A DNA stretch of 64,000 nucleotides, taken from contig NC_079517.1 of NCBI RefSeq assembly GCF_000801105.2, forward strand, positions 22,701,579 through 22,765,578, given 5' to 3'. Shown here piece by piece: positions 43,991 through 56,839 of this stretch (positions are counted from its first letter, which is position 1; each line of letters opens with the position of its first letter). Position numbers and translations under genes: made by a program. The notes under the pieces were generated by a model. It did not search any database and had not been told where the DNA came from. It saw nothing but the letters and a program-made list of their open reading frames with translations. This DNA comes from Raphanus sativus. Taxonomy: Eukaryota > Streptophyta > Magnoliopsida > Brassicales > Brassicaceae.

Positions 43991-44740
43991 GACCAATCTT
44001 AAGATGAATTATATATAGTTGCAATATGGACAAACAGATGAATTATATATAATTGCAATGTGGACCAATCTTAAGAAGCTGGATGAGTGTGAGCATGATG
44101 GTTTTATTACAAATACTATGTCTAATTTGTATATGATCATGGCAGGGATTATGGTTGCACATTTGAGTTGATCTGATATATTAGTATCTAATTTCTATGT
44201 ATGTGATGATTCATATGTATCTTAGTATTCTTACTATATATATATTATATATAATTTCAATATGGACAAACAGATGAATTGTACGTATTTCATAGGAATG
44301 GTATCTATATATTATATCTATATATTATATATAATTGCAATATGGACAAACAGGTGAATTATGTATAATTGCAATATAATTGTAAGATTTAGTTTCAGAG
44401 CAATGGTACGTATTATATTCTTAGTATATAAATCGACATGTAATAATGGTACGTATTAAATCCATATGTAATCATATATGGAAACCGTATATGGTATGTA
44501 TTATAAATAAGGGATGATGTTTAATTTAAATATAAGAGGTCCACCTTTAAAATCCACCTAGAAGAAGTTGTAATGTTTATGTTTTAATAAGATAGATGGG
44601 CTTGCAACCAAATTTTAATTGTAAAGCCTCTCAAATATCGGTTAAGTTTATTAATCAATTTAAACCTGATTTAATAGATGGGTGTTAATGATTTAATATT
44701 ACTAAGATATGTTAAAATTTGGAGATGTGCTTTGGTAAGA
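43991..44740 (+). repeat. Dispersed short repeats (TTGCAATATGGACAAACAG)
   Basis: At least four copies of TTGCAAT(A/G)TGGAC(A/C)AA(C/T)C followed by TGAATTATATATAA at 44015-44380; AATGGTACGTATTA is repeated at 44403 and 44445. No gene. Confidence 0.6.
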
Positions 44741-46200
44741 CATATTGTTATTGCCTAACGATTTGAGTTAACAGTTAAGTGAACAAGTACTGTTTTGGGT
44801 GCATTGAGCTGACTTAGCAACAAAAATATGGTGTATTGATAACCTAATTTCCGTGTTAATATATACATCTAATAATCGGTTGTTTGTATTGATTATTTTG
44901 AGAAAAACATCTTGTTACCGCCTAACAATTTGAGTTAATGGCTAAGCGATCAAACACTATTTTAATGCCTAGCAATTTTAGTTAATGACTAAAATATAAT
45001 AGCCTACTAGTAAACATGAATTAGCCGCTAAAAACAAAAAAATTGATAGTATGCATAAAAAACAAACAATCCTTAAAATATATAAAAAATTATGTAGTAG
45101 TAAACAGTGATCAACCTCTACTTCGAGAGGTCTTCTTGAAATTTGAGAATCAGTTGCTTTGCGGCGTTTGGGAGAATGCAAAGAGTGGCCTTACATCCAT
45201 GATATAGAATGTTGCATTAGCTTCAATCCATAGGACACTCGTGATGGCTGCATTGGTTGGGCTTTGGTGTGGAGGGATTCCCTTACATCTCAAAACCGAA
45301 AAGGCCTTCCAAACTGCATTACTTTCCGAGGAGGTCACTGATTTGAGGACATATGAGCTCCAATTGACCATATACAGATCATCTGGAATTTACTTGACAG
45401 CCACCTACAACGTCTGACTGTTATAAAAGAACGCGGCAGTTAGCATGATAAAATATGTAAACACTATGTATCCATCTGTGTAGCGGTCAAAATTATAAAT
45501 ATCTATATCTAAAAAACTGAGCGGGTAAATAATTTATTAACCCTAAATCAGTACATCATATACTATCACATTTCTATTCTATCAATCTTGTTAACGGCTA
45601 AACTAATACTTATCCATCAGCAGAAAGATTAGCGGTTATAACTTATATTTAACATAAACATGCATATTTTATTATCTCTATATTTTATCAATCTTGTTAA
45701 CCGCTACAAAAACAATTAGCCATAATTAAACAAAGTTAACAGATCTATGTTGTATTTACCTTAAACCAGTATATGCATCGAACTATCATATCTACATTCG
45801 AAAAAATGATAGTTATCCAATTATAGAGATCATAGAGCTTAGTGTGAACAAAGATTGTGTGTCAAAGAAGAACAAGGAGACAAAATATCAAATATCAAAT
45901 TGAGATATATATCATTAACGATAAGATGTTAACGGTTAACAAAAATAATTATCTGCTACGGATAGTCATATTGTTTAGTGAATATGTTAACGCTTAACAA
46001 AAATAATTATCTGCTACGGACAAATGTAACGCTAGAACATAAATTAGCTGATAACATCGACAATAATACTTAACAACATAAATTGAAATTGTGGTTTTTA
46101 CAATATGGAAATATAAGTTTTAAATTATTTCTCAATTTGACGTTTATCGTAATTATTTATATGCCACGAATAAACACAACGCTAACTAATTTCACAGTTG
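44741..46200 (-). mobile_element. Possible second VANDAL-like relic with its own motif (TTAGCSGTTAAC)
   Basis: Words such as CTTGTTAACGGCTAA, ATTAGCCGCTA, GTTAACCGCTA, GTTAACGGTTAAC and GATTAGCGGTTA occur a dozen or more times in non-coding sequence between 44749 and 46190. The plus-strand segment TTAACAAAAATAATTATCTGC is duplicated at 45935 and 45990. Between the motif clusters a minus-strand frame (45371-45150) shows a possible donor after YIMD and may be an exon of an unrecognised gene; MNLKLQSE|gt at 46235-46212 may be another. No transposase domain is visible, so the assignment rests on motif style only. Confidence 0.35.
45150..45371 (-). pseudogene. Unrecognised exon-like ORF
   Basis: The minus frame MVNWSSYVLKSVTSSESNAV... 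has normal amino-acid composition for about 60 residues, then reaches GATGTAAGG, which looks like a splice donor. I do not recognise the family. It lies inside the second motif-rich region, so it may belong to that transposon. Confidence 0.35.
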
Positions 46201-47019
46201 GAGAGTGGAATACCTCACTTTGCAGTTTCAGATTCATTTGTTGTCACTGAAAAAAAATAAAATCTACGAAAGAAATACAAATGTTTTAGTTGAATAGAAA
46301 AAAATGATTGAATTTTAGGTGAGAGATAATATAGAGAATTTAGGAACGAAAGTGACTTCAGAAAAAAAAAGTGACTTCAGAATCTTTATTTAAAATAAAT
46401 TGTCTGTGCTACATTACTTGAACCGATGTGTAAGAGGTGAGTACACTGACACGCAGTGCAGAGATTATGTGTCATAGGTAAATTAGCTATTAAGGGTAAA
46501 ACGGGAAGAGAATTTAGTTTCTAAAGTCAATGTTATAATGCAAATTAGTGGTTTTTTAAGTGCATCCACGCCAATTTCTCTATAAAATAATATGACTTTC
46601 GACGAAAAATTATGTTTTTGGAAAGTGTAATTGATACCTCTTTATTTACACATTTCGTCTTTTATGGTAATAGTGTAACATATTGTATGTTGTGTAGTAG
46701 AGTTTCTCCTATTTTAGTTTCTAACACACAATTTAATAGTAGAGTGATTTACACTATAAATCAGTTTTGATTTTTATTACACAAAAGAGCACTTTGTGCT
46801 TTTTGGATAGTTTTTGGTGGTTAAAGACATGGTCGGCCCTTAAAAAAGTGTAATCATAAGTCTTTTTTTCATTATCCCTATATATCTAGTTAGTTTTTCG
46901 TTATTTGTGCCCCTAACTAAACGTAACAATAAGAATATCTTTTTTTTTGTTTTTGTATTGAATATCTTAAAATTTGAAACCCAGAAAACTTAGAAAGCAG
47001 TGAACTTTTAAAAAAATAA
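46201..47019 (+). other. Intergenic, no gene
   Basis: AT-rich. AAAGTGACTTCAGAA is duplicated at 46349 and 46368. Nothing else that can be supported. Confidence 0.4.
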
Positions 47020-47310
47020 TTTTTTTTTTTGTCATCGACTTTTACAGACTCAAACAGACTCTGTAAACCAAAACGGTAGCTCTGCATCCATGTGCACAAC
47101 AAAGGTCGTTTGTTTCCTAGCACTGCGTGCTAAGCCATCGGCCTTCAAATTTTGTGTGCGGGGTACATGAATGATCTCCAAGCTGTGGAACGATTCTTTC
47201 AAGGTCTTGATATCTTCTAACATATTAGCAAACGCAGGCCAATCATCTGGTTCAGACACCATCTTCACCAGTTGCAGACAATCTGTTGCAAACGTGACCC
47301 GAAATTTTGT
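47020..47310 (-). mobile_element. 5'-truncated LINE 3' end (RNase H C-terminus plus poly-A)
   Basis: The minus frame from about 47305 (TFATDCLQLVKMVSEPDDWP) to the stop near 47055 encodes the last part of a plant LINE RNase H domain: SLEIIHVPRTQNLKADGLAR, with the conserved N..AD..AR motif. It is followed by a short 3' UTR and a poly-A run (the T run at about 47021-47031 on the plus strand). Truncated at the 5' side as is typical for LINE insertion. Confidence 0.85.
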
Positions 47311-49415
47311 TTTTTTAGGTTAACTTTCTCATCTATAAAGGCTTAACTTTTTTTTGGTAAGATTCACTCTCGTCGTCCTCCACTTGATTCTAGACTTTTT
47401 GTCGACCAACAAGACCGGAACATCCTGACTACGCTGTCGCTGCGAGTCTAATATACTCCGCCATAAACTCAGTTCAAAAAAAAACATTTATGTTATGGTG
47501 ATTTGTCTAAAATTCAATGTTATATAAAGATCTATCATATTTAAATGGTAATAATAAATAACGAAGTTGAATCAAAGGAAATAGTCCAAAAATGGTGATT
47601 TATGTCTAAAAGCTAAAAAAGACCGCAAGCTATGTAGAAAGAGAAAGTCGATAAAGAAGAAGATATAAACATTACAACATTGATCTTCTGTGAATGTACA
47701 TGTATACAATAAAAATTGTGGCATACATGTGTATCAAAAAAAGTTGCATACGTGTAATATAATTATCAAACATGTACATATAAATTTTACTGTCTACATG
47801 TATATTAGTTTACATTTATATTAGTCCACTTTTACACCAAATAAATTTTGTAAAACATGTACACATAATTTTCAAATATACATCAAATAATACACTAATT
47901 ATGTGTATAGTGAAAATTATGTGTGAAAAAAAGACAAAGAACAAGAATACATGAATTCGAGATGCTTAGTTATTTAGATAGAAAACCTATAAAAAATCAA
48001 AAATGTGTATACAATCACTTTCATGTGTAATAGAGATTAGGTATACACATATACAATTTGAATACAATGTATAAATGATTTGTTTTTTCATTAATGTTGT
48101 AAAATTACGAAAATAACCTAATCTTCTTTCTTAGCTATTGTCAACAAGAAAATCCTAATCTCTGCATATTTCATTCATATTTTCCACGATTCTTTACATT
48201 CTCAACTTGTTTTAATGTATTTTCCTCAAATGTTATAGCATTCAATCCTAATTCATGGCTTTAGCTTAAAAATTCAAACAAAAGTGATTTTTGGTTTCTG
48301 ATTTATTGAACGATTTGTATCAAATCGACACGGCTGAGGGCCACCTTCTTAATAACGTCGCCTGTCGTCTGGCTCAAACTAATCAAGACGTACAACGGCA
48401 AGATCAGTGCCACAACTTTGAATATCTTTTTATAGTTCAAGACCGAGGTGAATCCATTGAGAGAGATAGTTTTTATACATCATGATTATACCAGAAATAT
48501 AATTGAACATATCTCAAAATATAAATTTGATCATAAATATATTGTTTATAAAATTATTTTCTAGAATATATATTCTGAAAAAAAACAATTTATTTTACAA
48601 AAGAAAAAAAAAATAAAAGACTCGAAAGGAAAAAAACGTAGAAGAAAATACATGAGACCCATTTTATGTTGTCACATTAAAAAACATATATTAGATTTAT
48701 TTAGTGTAGTTGACACTTATTTAATTAGATTAGATTTGGTTTAAAAAAGTGTATTAATAGTGAAAAATAGATTTGATTAAAGAAAAGTGTATCAGTGAGA
48801 ACTGCCTTTTTATGTTAATAAAAACTCCAAACTATTTTTGGGTGTAATATTTTCTTAATAGTACATGGTAGTGTTTCAAGCCTATAGATGTCTTTGTGTA
48901 TATACAACCTAATCTTTTCTATAAAATATTAAAGATAATCCCTATTATAATTAAAATTTAAAATATAAATTATTACGAAGTGAGTTCTATAAATCAAATT
49001 ACCTTATTTTTATAAGATTATATTTATTTTATTTTTAATTTAATATCTATACTTTGGAAAGTGTTATTATTAAAGTACATATGTATAAAATTATAACTTT
49101 TTTAGTAAATAATTTGTCGAATAAAACTGAAAAGCAGGTCGAAATACAATTAAAATTATTTGACTTTCAACTCCAAATTTATAAAATACCATATTACGCC
49201 GTCGCTAGCTTTCTCCTCCCCATGGTTCATGGAAACAGGCAAAAAACAGTACGAACAGCAATTATGATATTTAGGTAGACGATATTACACACATAAGTAG
49301 CTAAACGAAAAATTAAGTAGCAGGAAACAACTCATCCCAAAGACGCTCAAGAACATAGACAGCTTATTACAATACTGTAGGAGCTTTTATTTGAGTACTA
49401 GCGCCTCTTCGTTGC
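47311..49415 (+). other. Intergenic, no gene
   Basis: AT-rich, with ACATGTATAC/ATGTGTATA words at 47690-48060. The ORFs at 48291-48485 and 49054-49278 have no recognisable domain. The last about 120 bases are the GPX6 3' UTR. Confidence 0.4.
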
Positions 49416-50890
49416 TTAAGCAGTAACTCCCAACAGTTTCTTCAGGTCCTTCTGAAAATTGCGTATTTTAACAATTAACAACCATTATGGAACTTTAGAG
49501 GTCTCTTAAATCAGATTAAAGGTATTTGATTATATGTGAGACCATTACCTCAATGCTGAGAGGGGAAGTAGTTGGGGCGTAACGGTCCACAACATTCCCA
49601 TCTTTGTCAACCAAGAACTTGGCGAAGTTCCACTTGATTCCGTCTCCAAAGAGCCCACCTTTGCTTGATTTCAGGAACTTATAGATTGGAGCAGCCGTGT
49701 CACCATTCACATCAACCTGCATTGCATAATAGTTCAAAGCAAGTCAAAGGTGAGAACTAACTATCGTAAAAGAAACAACTGAATAGCCTCACTACGAACA
49801 CAAACATAATAGAAAAAATCTAGAGTTAAGAACTTGTGTTATGCAACATGTCGGAATTATTTCCACAGAGTCAGTGTTCTCTCATATTGTGTTTTACAGG
49901 CGAAAAGTAACTGAAACTAATAGCTTACTTATTTCAACATGGGATGACTCCTGTTTCAAGAAACTAAAGCCCCACGATGGAAACCATAAGACTAGTTAAA
50001 TTGCATAATTTTTTTTTTGGTAAAATGTTAAATTGTTAAATTGCAGAATTAGACTAATGAACAAGAAAAGTGGTTACCTTATCAAAGATCGGGTACTCAG
50101 CCTTGAAACGGGTACAGGCAAACTGAACAATCTCTTCATTAGAACCAGGTTCTTGATTCCCAAACTGGTTACAGGGGAACGCAAGGATCTCAAACCCTAA
50201 TACCATTACGACATTAACAAAAACAACAACTGTCATCTATATGGTTCGTTCACCGAACAAACAAACAAAAAAAAAACAAGAAATGATACCATGATCTTTG
50301 TACTTCTGGTACAGCTGTGCAAGCTCGGTATAGTTCGAATTGGTCAAACCACTGCACAATAAAAACGATTCAAGTACCAAAGAAACTAGTCAGTCACTAA
50401 TTAACGATTCCAGAGATATAACCAGTGAAATCAATTGAATATATGAAAGTTCACCACTGAGAAGCAACGTTGACAATCAAGAGAACCTTCCCCTTGTAAG
50501 TGCTTAGATCAACATCATTCCCCTTCGCATCCTGTAAATTCACAAACTTTTCAATTATCGCTCAATCGTTCGAAATCCGAAATTCACAAACTTCACAGAC
50601 CCACGATGCAATTTACGACCTTGGATCAACCCGAAAGAAAAAAATCGAACCTTGACGGTGAAATCATAGATGGACTTGGGCTCGGAGGAAGTGGCCATGG
50701 AATGTTCCGACTTAGAGAGTTTAGCTCCCGTTGTTGATAATGGAACCTGACGATGAGAAGTGAAAAGTGGTTTCGCAGAATTGGAGGACTTAGATGAGAA
50801 CAGAGAGAGCGATGATGATGATGAAGCTCGGACCCGAAGATTGGTACTTCTTGTTGTTATATAGAGAAGCCGAAACGAGGATCTCAACAT
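49416..50890 (-). CDS. GPX6: Phospholipid-hydroperoxide glutathione peroxidase (thioredoxin-dependent), GPX6 orthologue
   Basis: Six minus-strand exons, 50890-50651, 50531-50455, 50351-50290, 50196-50078, 49716-49549 and 49451-49416, join in phase to 233 aa, the length of Arabidopsis GPX6 (At4g11600). Residues 1-65 are a Ser/Arg-rich organelle transit peptide; an internal Met (SMATSSEP) may allow a cytosolic form. The peroxidatic Cys is in NVASQCGLTN, split across the exon 2/3 border. [13 protein letters not shown] and [11 protein letters not shown] give the second Cys and the catalytic Gln/Trp/Asn. Plant GPXs use Cys instead of selenocysteine and reduce lipid and hydrogen peroxides with thioredoxin. 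The frame is intact. Neighbouring OSM34 and the CRK relic are also from the At4g115-116 interval. Confidence 0.95.
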
Positions 50891-51659
50891 TTTCGACGAT
50901 TAGATTCTTTTTTCACCTTCAAGATTAGATATTTGTTACTTTGCGAGGGTCAAAATCGTAATTCTGTTATTCAGATGCTTCTATCTCCGTGTTCAGTGGA
51001 TGGAGGATAGGCGATACACGTGGATGTTCACAAAGACGCCACGTTGGAGACTCGTCGGTGTGCTTGTTGCATCTTCTGTTTACCGTGGGCGGAGGTAATG
51101 TGAACGGGGACAGTGTTTCGGATCTTAAAAGTTTTAGGGCTTTCGGAATATTACTTTTCGCTTTGGGCCGGCCTAATAGGGATGGACAAAAAAAAAATCA
51201 AATCCAACCAAACCAAACCGATCCAATCGAATTCAATTTCTATATCTGTGGGGTTAGTAGTTTTAGTATTTTAATGGATTTAGAATAATATTTGGATTTA
51301 GAAATCATTCACAAATCCATTGATTTTAAAATCAAACAAATAGATTCTAAAATCAATAATGTAGAATTCAAAATCAAAATAAATGAATTATTATAAATCA
51401 ATGAAATAATTTGCAATTGAAGTTCTCATTGCGTCATTGAACAACAGCGTCTGAGTTCAACACATTTTGCACAATCAGATTTTCTTTGTCAACAATGGCT
51501 CTGCCGTCGTGTAGGGTAATCAGTTACAATAGTGTTTGAGTTCTTTGCATGTATTATACAATATGTTTGTATACAAGAAAAATGCCTATTTAAAAATAAA
51601 CAAAAGACATTACTGTAATAACTCAAAAAAATAATAAAACAAAGCCAACAACAGTGGAG
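50891..51659 (+). other. GPX6 promoter region and MITE-like sequence
   Basis: The first 200 bases upstream of GPX6 are GC-richer. 51185-51420 has AAATCCAT/TGATTTTAAAATCAAA inverted words of a MITE-like relic whose other half appears at 52840-53040, beyond the LINE fragment. The ORF at 50989-51288 is not convincing. Confidence 0.45.
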
Positions 51660-52560
51660 AAAGAAAATTCATTTCTTTTTTTACTTATTTTGAAGCCTTA
51701 TATGCATAAGATTCGTGATACTTTTCTTCTGCTTTCCCAAATGATGTCTCTGATGCAGCGGTCAATTTTTTTGAAGACAGTTGTAGGAGTTGAGGCTGTA
51801 CCTAGATGTAGACGCTTTCTTCTATATCTGCCCATATATGATAGTGTGTGGTTTGAGAAGCTAATCATTCAAGCAGACGAGGGACTGAAGAATCCTTGAT
51901 TTCCAGCCAAGCTATAAAAGCTTCCCAAGACATGAAACCATGTGGTTGGAGTCCCAATCTTCACAAAAGTAAATCCCAAATTTGTTCCGTAATCTCGCAG
52001 CGTACAATGAGATGGTCTCTGTACTCAGTTGCAGAATCACAAAGACAATAGGAGGGTGAGGTTCCTAAGCCCCATTTTGATAACCGCACCTTGTTGGCAA
52101 TCGATTCCAATGAGCAATCTACATGATAAAAAGTAAACTTGGCTGTAGCTAATTTAAACCAAACATTCTGAGTCCATTTTTGTGGTGGAGATCTATCTCC
52201 AATAATCTCCCATGTATTACTTGTGGAAAATTTTAGCAGTTCAATTTGGTCAATCACCCATAAATATTGATCTTCTTCGGCTGACCGGCTGACAGAAGTA
52301 GATAAATTGTTGTTAACTGTCTGTAGCATTTCTGCCAAGCAGATCCATTACAAGCAGATCCATTACAAGTGTCAAAGACATAGGAATCCAGTTGGATTAA
52401 AGATTCCCGAGGTCTACCCTCACCAAGGTCTTCCCTCACCAAAGAGATCATAGATTTTACCTAAAGGCAGCCATTTAGCCCACCAGAAACTGATCATTCT
52501 TGTGTTTCCAACTCTTCCCTTGATCAGTAAGGAACGGCAAGTCCATGATAACCACGGTTA
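51660..52560 (-). pseudogene. LINE reverse-transcriptase fragment (zf-RVT region to C-terminus)
   Basis: On the minus strand: NTRMISFWWAKWLPLG near 52530-52470, a frameshift and small duplications near 52460-52330, then an open frame 52338-51961 with the zf-RVT domain (KWTQNVWFKLATAKF, then CLCDSATEYRDHLIVRC), and a decayed tail (PHGFMSWEA...) to about 51660 with several stops. Typical of plant L1-type LINE pol. The upstream reverse-transcriptase core and endonuclease are missing. Confidence 0.8.
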
Positions 52561-52604
52561 TTAGGAATGCCAAGTCCATGATAACTATGTTTAGACACAG
52601 AAAA

Positions 52605-52855
52605 ATACAATAATGCAAATCCAATCAAAATAACAAGGTTTAACTCAATATTTATTCTTTTGTATTTTAGTCTTAAAATTACTCATAAATCAAAATAGCA
52701 AGGTTTAACTCAATATTTATTCTTTTGTATTTTAGTCTTAATTACTTATAATACAATAATGCAAATCCAATCAAAATAACAAGGTTTAACTCAATATTTA
52801 TTCTTTTTTATTTTAGTCTTAAAATTACTTATAAATCCATTCAAATCTAAATCTA
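52605..52855 (+). repeat. Tandem repeat, about three copies of a 60-85 bp unit
   Basis: Unit AACAAGGTTTAACTCAATATTTATTCTTTTGTATTTTAGTCTTA occurs at about 52632, 52695 and 52778, with AATACAATAATGCAAATCCAATC before the first and third. Confidence 0.8.
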
Positions 52856-53303
52856 AATCAAATCCTCAAACAAATTACTAATATTGAATAACATTTTATT
52901 CTAAAATCTGTTTTAAAATACATAAACCAATAACAGCATATTTGAAATTGGAATTCAAAATGATAGAACCAATAACACTTGATTTGTGTTGAATTTTCAA
53001 ATCCATTAAAATACATAAACCAAGTTATTTGGTTCGAGATTTTATCAACCCAAAATGGTTCAGTTCGGTTGGTTTACCAAAGTATTTTAATTAGATTAAT
53101 TAAATATACTAATAATATTATATTTTAATATTTAACCTAAACAATTAAACAAAAATTATACTTTTTACTTCTAAAGAAATAGAATAAGCATAACTAAAAA
53201 AAATAGAAGAATCTGAATCTCATATATTAACATCAAAACTGAAAATCGCTTATGATATTTATATTATGTTTGAAGATAATAATATAAAATTATTGGCCAA
53301 TTC

Positions 53304-53763
53304 TCTACCAAATCTGATGTTTATAGTTTCGGAGTATTGATTCTGGAGATTGTTAGTGGCAAAAAGAATAGCAGCTTCTATCAGAGGAGTGGTTCAGATT
53401 GTAACTTGGTGACATATGTGAGCACAACTCAAAACCTATTTCCCATTTAACTGTTTGTTTTTCCTTTAAATTGTGATATTGTTTCTGAATATGAGTTTCT
53501 TGGCAGGTTTGGAGGCTTTGGAATAGTGATTCACTTTTAGAAATCATTGACCCCACGATTGAGGAAACCTACGAGAAAGATGAGATTATTAGATGCATCC
53601 ATATCGGACTATTATGCGTCCAAGCTTCAGATCGTCCATCCATGTCAACAATCTTTCAGATGCTTACCAATAACTATCACTGCTGTCACTCCTCGTTGAA
53701 ACTCTTTGCACTTTCAGTCTGTAGTATAACCATAAGCTATCACCCTACATTTTCCTTGTAGCA
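53304..53763 (+). pseudogene. Cysteine-rich receptor-like kinase (CRK) C-terminal fragment
   Basis: Exon 53304-53417 ([20 protein letters not shown]) is spliced in phase to 53507 onward ([16 protein letters not shown] ... [11 protein letters not shown] ... [12 protein letters not shown]). These are kinase subdomains IX-XI (DVYSFG, the invariant Arg in DRPSM) of the DUF26/CRK type. After MLTNN the frame departs from the family and ends at TAG near 53763. No ectodomain, transmembrane segment or kinase N-lobe is upstream, so it is a relic. Arabidopsis has a CRK cluster at At4g11460-11530 near GPX6, which fits. Confidence 0.85.
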
Positions 53764-54820
53764 CACGCAACTTCAGTTTGTCAAAGTCCATATAAAAGAA
53801 ATCGAGGATTCAGTTATTCCTTTATTGATGTGCAAAGTCTACTGAGTTACGAACTTTTTTATTTTAAGTTACGAAACTTTACTTCCATAAATTGTTAAGA
53901 ATTATCTTATACAACAAGTTGACTTGTTAAATAATAATAATAACAAGCCCAAATAGGGACCCGGGTTATGAATTTTGCTGGCTATATTAGTAGGTAAAAT
54001 CATCCATCGCCATGACTCATGAGGATGATTTGTGCGTATGAACTAATGTGATATTTATAATAAAAAAACAGAGTTAAAAGAAAAGATATCATGTTGGTCG
54101 TCACGTTAACAGGAAGGTCAACTTACTTGACCAAGTAACACCCATCGTTTCAAATTTTATTAGTAGAGTTTATCTATCGGTTAATGGTGCTGGTCTTGCA
54201 CTGAGAGGAGGCCGGAGATATTTGCATCTCCACATTTCCTAATAGTCAGGGTAAACAAAAAGGGAAGCAAAGATGGCAAGAAAAGAAAAAAGAGAAGTTT
54301 TTCTCCACTTTAAAGCAATCCCCAGCAAGCTCAAAGTCTTCTGTTTTTTTTACTTATTAATTTATTATTTTAAAATCATCTGAAAGTTTCAAATTCTACT
54401 CTATTTGTGTCCCTTTCTTTTCTTTTTCAGATTTAAAAATGGCTCCGTCAAAGAGGCTGAAGGCTCCTTAATTGATTGATTCTTTTTCACCGGAGCAAGA
54501 AATTGTCTGCACTTCATCTTCTTCTTGGAGGTGCTTTTGAAATTTTACTCTCTCTTCTCTTCTCTTCTCTTTTGTTTGTGAGTTTGATTTCTTGTTTGGA
54601 TGCTTAGAAATCATGGAAACTGTGATAACCTCCTTTTCTTAAGCCCAATAAACTTTGAGTAATGTTGGTATTAAGATTTGCTTTACAATGCTAATATGTG
54701 CTGTTTCGTTTTAGATAACATAATATTATTAGATTCAGTGATCATTTATTATTTCAGTTACTTGCAGTTAACCAAGCAAAGACCCCTTAGCTTTTTGTCG
54801 GAGAAACATTAAAAAATCCG
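53764..54820 (+). other. Spacer and 5' leader of the DUF3133 gene
   Basis: No other gene. From about 54410 the sequence has a leader character with a TCTCTTCTCTTCTCTT tract at 54549-54572 and a possible 5' UTR intron ending shortly before the ATG. Confidence 0.5.
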
Positions 54821-56353
54821 ATGAGGACAAGCGGTGCTGGTTCTTCCAGAAGCGAACAAGACGATGATTCCCCCATGAGAAATAGCCAAGAGACTTCTTG
54901 TCAATACACAGATCAACAACAGGCAGAGCTTTTTAGAAAACTTGATTCGTTAAAAGGCCACGTTCTCCGTGGTCAAGATTCACCAAGAGCCTCACATCCT
55001 CCTCCTCCTCCTGCTATGGGTTTCCATGGACCACCAACACCTTATTACAATCCTCCTTATGGAATGTATCCTTCCCCGGGGCCTCATGGTTTCCCAATGC
55101 ATCAAAGCTTGTATCCAGGTCATTACCCGAACCAAATGCTGCCTCGTCCTCCCTATCCTCCTCAAGGACATTATGTAGATATTGGTCCTGACATACTTGA
55201 CCCCCAGTTACACGACCCTAGATTCTTTCCTACTAGGTACCCTGTTTCGCACCATCCCGAGAAGATTAGACCGTTTAGTCCTCCACATGGTGGTGGTGGT
55301 CAAGGTCATCATCACACGAGGCGGCCCAGCGAAGTTAACTCTGAAACGGGTGACGGTGCTTTTGCACGTGGGTATGTTCAAACTGCTGCTGGTTCCCGTC
55401 GTTGCCATCCTCTAGCAGGAGGTGCGCCCTTTGCAGCTTGTCACAATTGCTTTGAGCTACTCTACTTGCCTAGGAAGAAGCTTCTTTCTCAGGAAAAGCA
55501 GCAACAACAAAAGCTTCAATGTGGTGCTTGCTCTGAGGTCTTCAGTTTCACTATTGTCCATAATAAGCTTCTTTTCTCTTCTTCTTCTTCTTCAGCTCTT
55601 GAGGAGACTCAGCGAGTTCCTGTAGTGGTAACTGATTGTCCACTTAAGGATGAGGAACCAATAACACACCTGGAAAATAAAACTGTCCAGGCTATATCGC
55701 CTAGTGAACACTCAGATGATGATGATGAAGGAGGAAGATCAAGCGTTTCTAGTGAGGTCGTCAAGTCTGTTCGCCGTAGAGCCAAAGACGCTCCTCCACC
55801 CCCTCCTCCTGAAAATTCTAATCTTCTTGAGCTGTTTGAGTATTCTAATGTAAACAGAACTGCACTCACTTACGGAATGTCACAGCTAGGGTACAATAAG
55901 CAAGTATCCTACACGAAACAAGACTCCTTAGCTTCTGAAACTGATATTTCTTACAACGGGTACTATAACAACAACACTGAGGTGTCTGACAATTCAAGGA
56001 TCTCAAACGCTAGTAAAGATGAGAGAAGACGAAAGCAGAGTAGCGATTACAATTTATCGGAGGCCACACGTAATAATAAAACCAGATCTAGTGATGACCA
56101 ATACGACAGGGAGCTAGAGGTTTGGGTGAATGGGCATCTTATACCGGAAGATCAGGTTATCAGCGCCGAGAAACAAGCTGGACCTGTTCAAGCTGGCAAC
56201 TACTGGTAAAACTAACTCTCTTTCCTCTCTCGGTTACAATTATTTTAATTGGTTTAGAGAAGTGTTTTTTTTTTTTTGATTAGGTATGACTACCGTGCTG
56301 GATTCTGGGGAGTGATGGGACACCCCTGTCTCGGTATCATACCTGTAAGGACA

Positions 56354-56384
<31 letters not shown>

Positions 56385-56839
56385 GCATGTATCTTTTGTT
56401 TTTGTGTTTGATAACAAATCTTGGTTTGGTGCATGCAGCCATTTATAGAAGAGTTTAGCCGTCCAATGCCGGATAACTGCGGTGCAGGAAACACGGGAGT
56501 GTTTGTGAACGGAAGAGAGCTTCACGAGAGAGATCTTGAGTTACTCTCAAGTAGAGGTCTTCCTCGAGGCAAGAACCGTTCTTACATCGTTGATATATCA
56601 GGAAGAGTTCTTGATGGAGACTCTGGTGAAGAACTTAAGTGTCTTGGCAAATTAGCTCCAACGTAAGCCCACCAACAAGTCTTTCTAATGAAGTTTTTAT
56701 ATTGATGTCAAATTTGATTCTAAGATTTTTTTTTTTTAACTCATTTCCACTGAAAAATGTTGAAATGTTCATCAGGATTGAGAAGGTTAAGCATGGATTT
56801 GGCATGAGAGTTCCAAGATACCTAGCTTCATCAACTTGA
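54821..56839 (+). CDS. DUF3133 zinc-ribbon protein (EDR4-like family)
   Basis: Exons 54821-56205, 56284-56344, 56439-56662 and 56776-56839 give 577 aa in phase. The N-terminal half is disordered, rich in Pro, His and Tyr (PPYGMYPSPGPHGF). A probable zinc ribbon follows: RCHPLAGGAPFAACHNCFELL and, about 35 residues on, LQCGACSEVFSF, giving paired Cys motifs. After a Ser/acid linker and a Pro8 run, the conserved C-terminal block is YDYRAGFWGVMGHPCLGII, FSRPMPDNCGAGNTGVFVNG, RSYIVDISGRVLD, EKVKHGFGMRVPR. Relatives include At4g01090 and At1g01440; EDR4 is a larger relative acting in mildew resistance. Molecular function is unknown. In Arabidopsis both homologues neighbour a TBL gene, as here. Confidence 0.88.

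Noticed and set aside
48291..48485. 64-aa plus ORF
   Set aside because: Normal-looking composition but no family, promoter or splice evidence.
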